This document shows, in pieces, positions 4,709 to 5,033 of a DNA stretch of 5,033 nucleotides. Below the pieces are notes generated by a model. That model searched no databases, was not told where the DNA came from, and saw nothing but the letters and a program-made list of their open reading frames with translations. The stretch is from Acidobacteriaceae bacterium (GTDB lineage: Bacteria > Acidobacteriota > Terriglobia > Terriglobales > Acidobacteriaceae), in contig PMSZ01000522.1 of NCBI GenBank assembly GCA_003168235.1, positions 1-5,033 of the forward strand. Direction: 5' to 3'. Every line of letters begins with the position of its first letter. The first letter of the stretch is position 1. A program made the translations under genes and the position numbers.

Positions 4709-5033
4709 CTACGGCATCGGGGGTTGTGGCGCCGGAATCAGGTAGCCGTGATACACGTTGTTCTGGTCAACATAGTATTCCGCAATCGCCCCCTTCGCGT
4801 TGATTGGCCCTGCGAAGGTGCCCTGACCGGGCGCCGTGCCTGCGCCGGGAGCGTCGTCGATCGTCACGATGGTGCCGCCGACGCCGCCGGGGTCGGGGGC
4901 GAACAGGAAGCAGTGATACACGTCGTTCCCGTCAATGTACTGACCGTCAATCATTACAGACGCATATTGACCGTAAATCACTCTAGCCGCGATGATGATC
5001 TCTCCCTGAGTGACCTGGCCGGGAGCCGTGACG
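4709..5033 (-). CDS. C-terminal fragment of a HAF-repeat (extracellular repeat) protein
   Basis: The minus-strand frame is open from the right edge (first full codon at 5032) to TAG at 4709-4711, giving 107 C-terminal residues; the start is outside the window. Two repeat-like units are visible. The last one reads GTIVTIDDAPGAG, then APGQGTFAGPINAKGAIAEY, then YVDQNNVYHGYLI. The earlier one contains MIDGQYIDGNDVYHCFLF. The pattern of TIDxPGA, a GTF...IN..G.I stretch and YxDxNxVYHGFL is that of HAF-type repeats, common in large secreted or surface proteins of Acidobacteriota and other soil bacteria, where they probably build a beta-rich fold; function is not established. The earlier unit is diverged, with C in place of G in VYHG. 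The protein ends in a short Pro-rich tail (PAPQPPMP). A GTG at 4981 is an internal codon, not the start. Confidence 0.72.
   Translation of the reverse strand, partial: VTAPGQVTQGEIIIAARVIYGQYASVMIDGQYIDGNDVYHCFLFAPDPGGVGGTIVTIDDAPGAGTAPGQGTFAGPINAKGAIAEYYVDQNNVYHGYLIPAPQPPMP

Noticed and set aside
3931..4803. A 290-codon open frame on the plus strand
   Set aside because: The translation is rich in Arg, Gln, His, Pro and Ser without any domain, and it runs antisense across the membrane protein gene, a terminator hairpin and the HAF fragment.

Overview
The window reads as a piece of a high-GC soil bacterium chromosome, most likely from the Acidobacteriota. That is an inference from three signs: a C-terminal fragment of a HAF-type extracellular repeat protein, short palindromes of the stem-TTCA-stem type between genes, and the style of the Rel and SDR39U1 proteins. 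No rRNA, tRNA or CRISPR array is visible, and no transposase gene.

Layout from left to right. Positions 1-1831 (minus) hold most of a bifunctional (p)ppGpp synthetase/hydrolase of the RelA/SpoT family, cut by the left edge inside its C-terminal zinc-finger-like domain. Positions 1832-2086 are non-coding and contain a 162-bp structured element. It looks like a small inverted-repeat insertion of about 136 bp sitting inside a 20-bp palindrome. Positions 2087-2883 (minus) are a two-gene toxin-antitoxin operon: a MazE/AbrB-fold antitoxin followed, with a 4-base ATGA overlap, by a VapC-like PIN-domain toxin. The antitoxin ends in a basic tail coded by a 12-bp tandem repeat. Positions 2884-2941 are a compact divergent control region with a near-consensus promoter for the antitoxin, a small palindrome and a strong ribosome binding site for the gene to the right. 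Positions 2942-3847 (plus) encode an SDR39U1/TIGR01777-type NAD(P)-dependent epimerase-like protein.

Positions 3848-4098 are non-coding between convergent genes; I see only one weak hairpin there. Positions 4099-4506 (minus) encode a small four-helix membrane protein of unknown function that starts with GTG. Positions 4507-4708 are non-coding and hold a good hairpin downstream of the last gene. Positions 4709-5033 (minus) are the C-terminal end of a HAF-repeat protein whose start lies beyond the right edge.

How the genes relate: the toxin-antitoxin pair and the Rel gene lie in the same direction, and both act on growth control, but the structured element between them suggests separate transcription units. 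The antitoxin and the SDR gene diverge from a shared 58-base region, so the antitoxin could influence both. The small membrane protein and the HAF protein show no functional link to the rest. Most of the window is ordinary chromosome. The two places worth a closer look are the nested inverted-repeat element (1914-2075) and the divergent promoter region (2884-2941).
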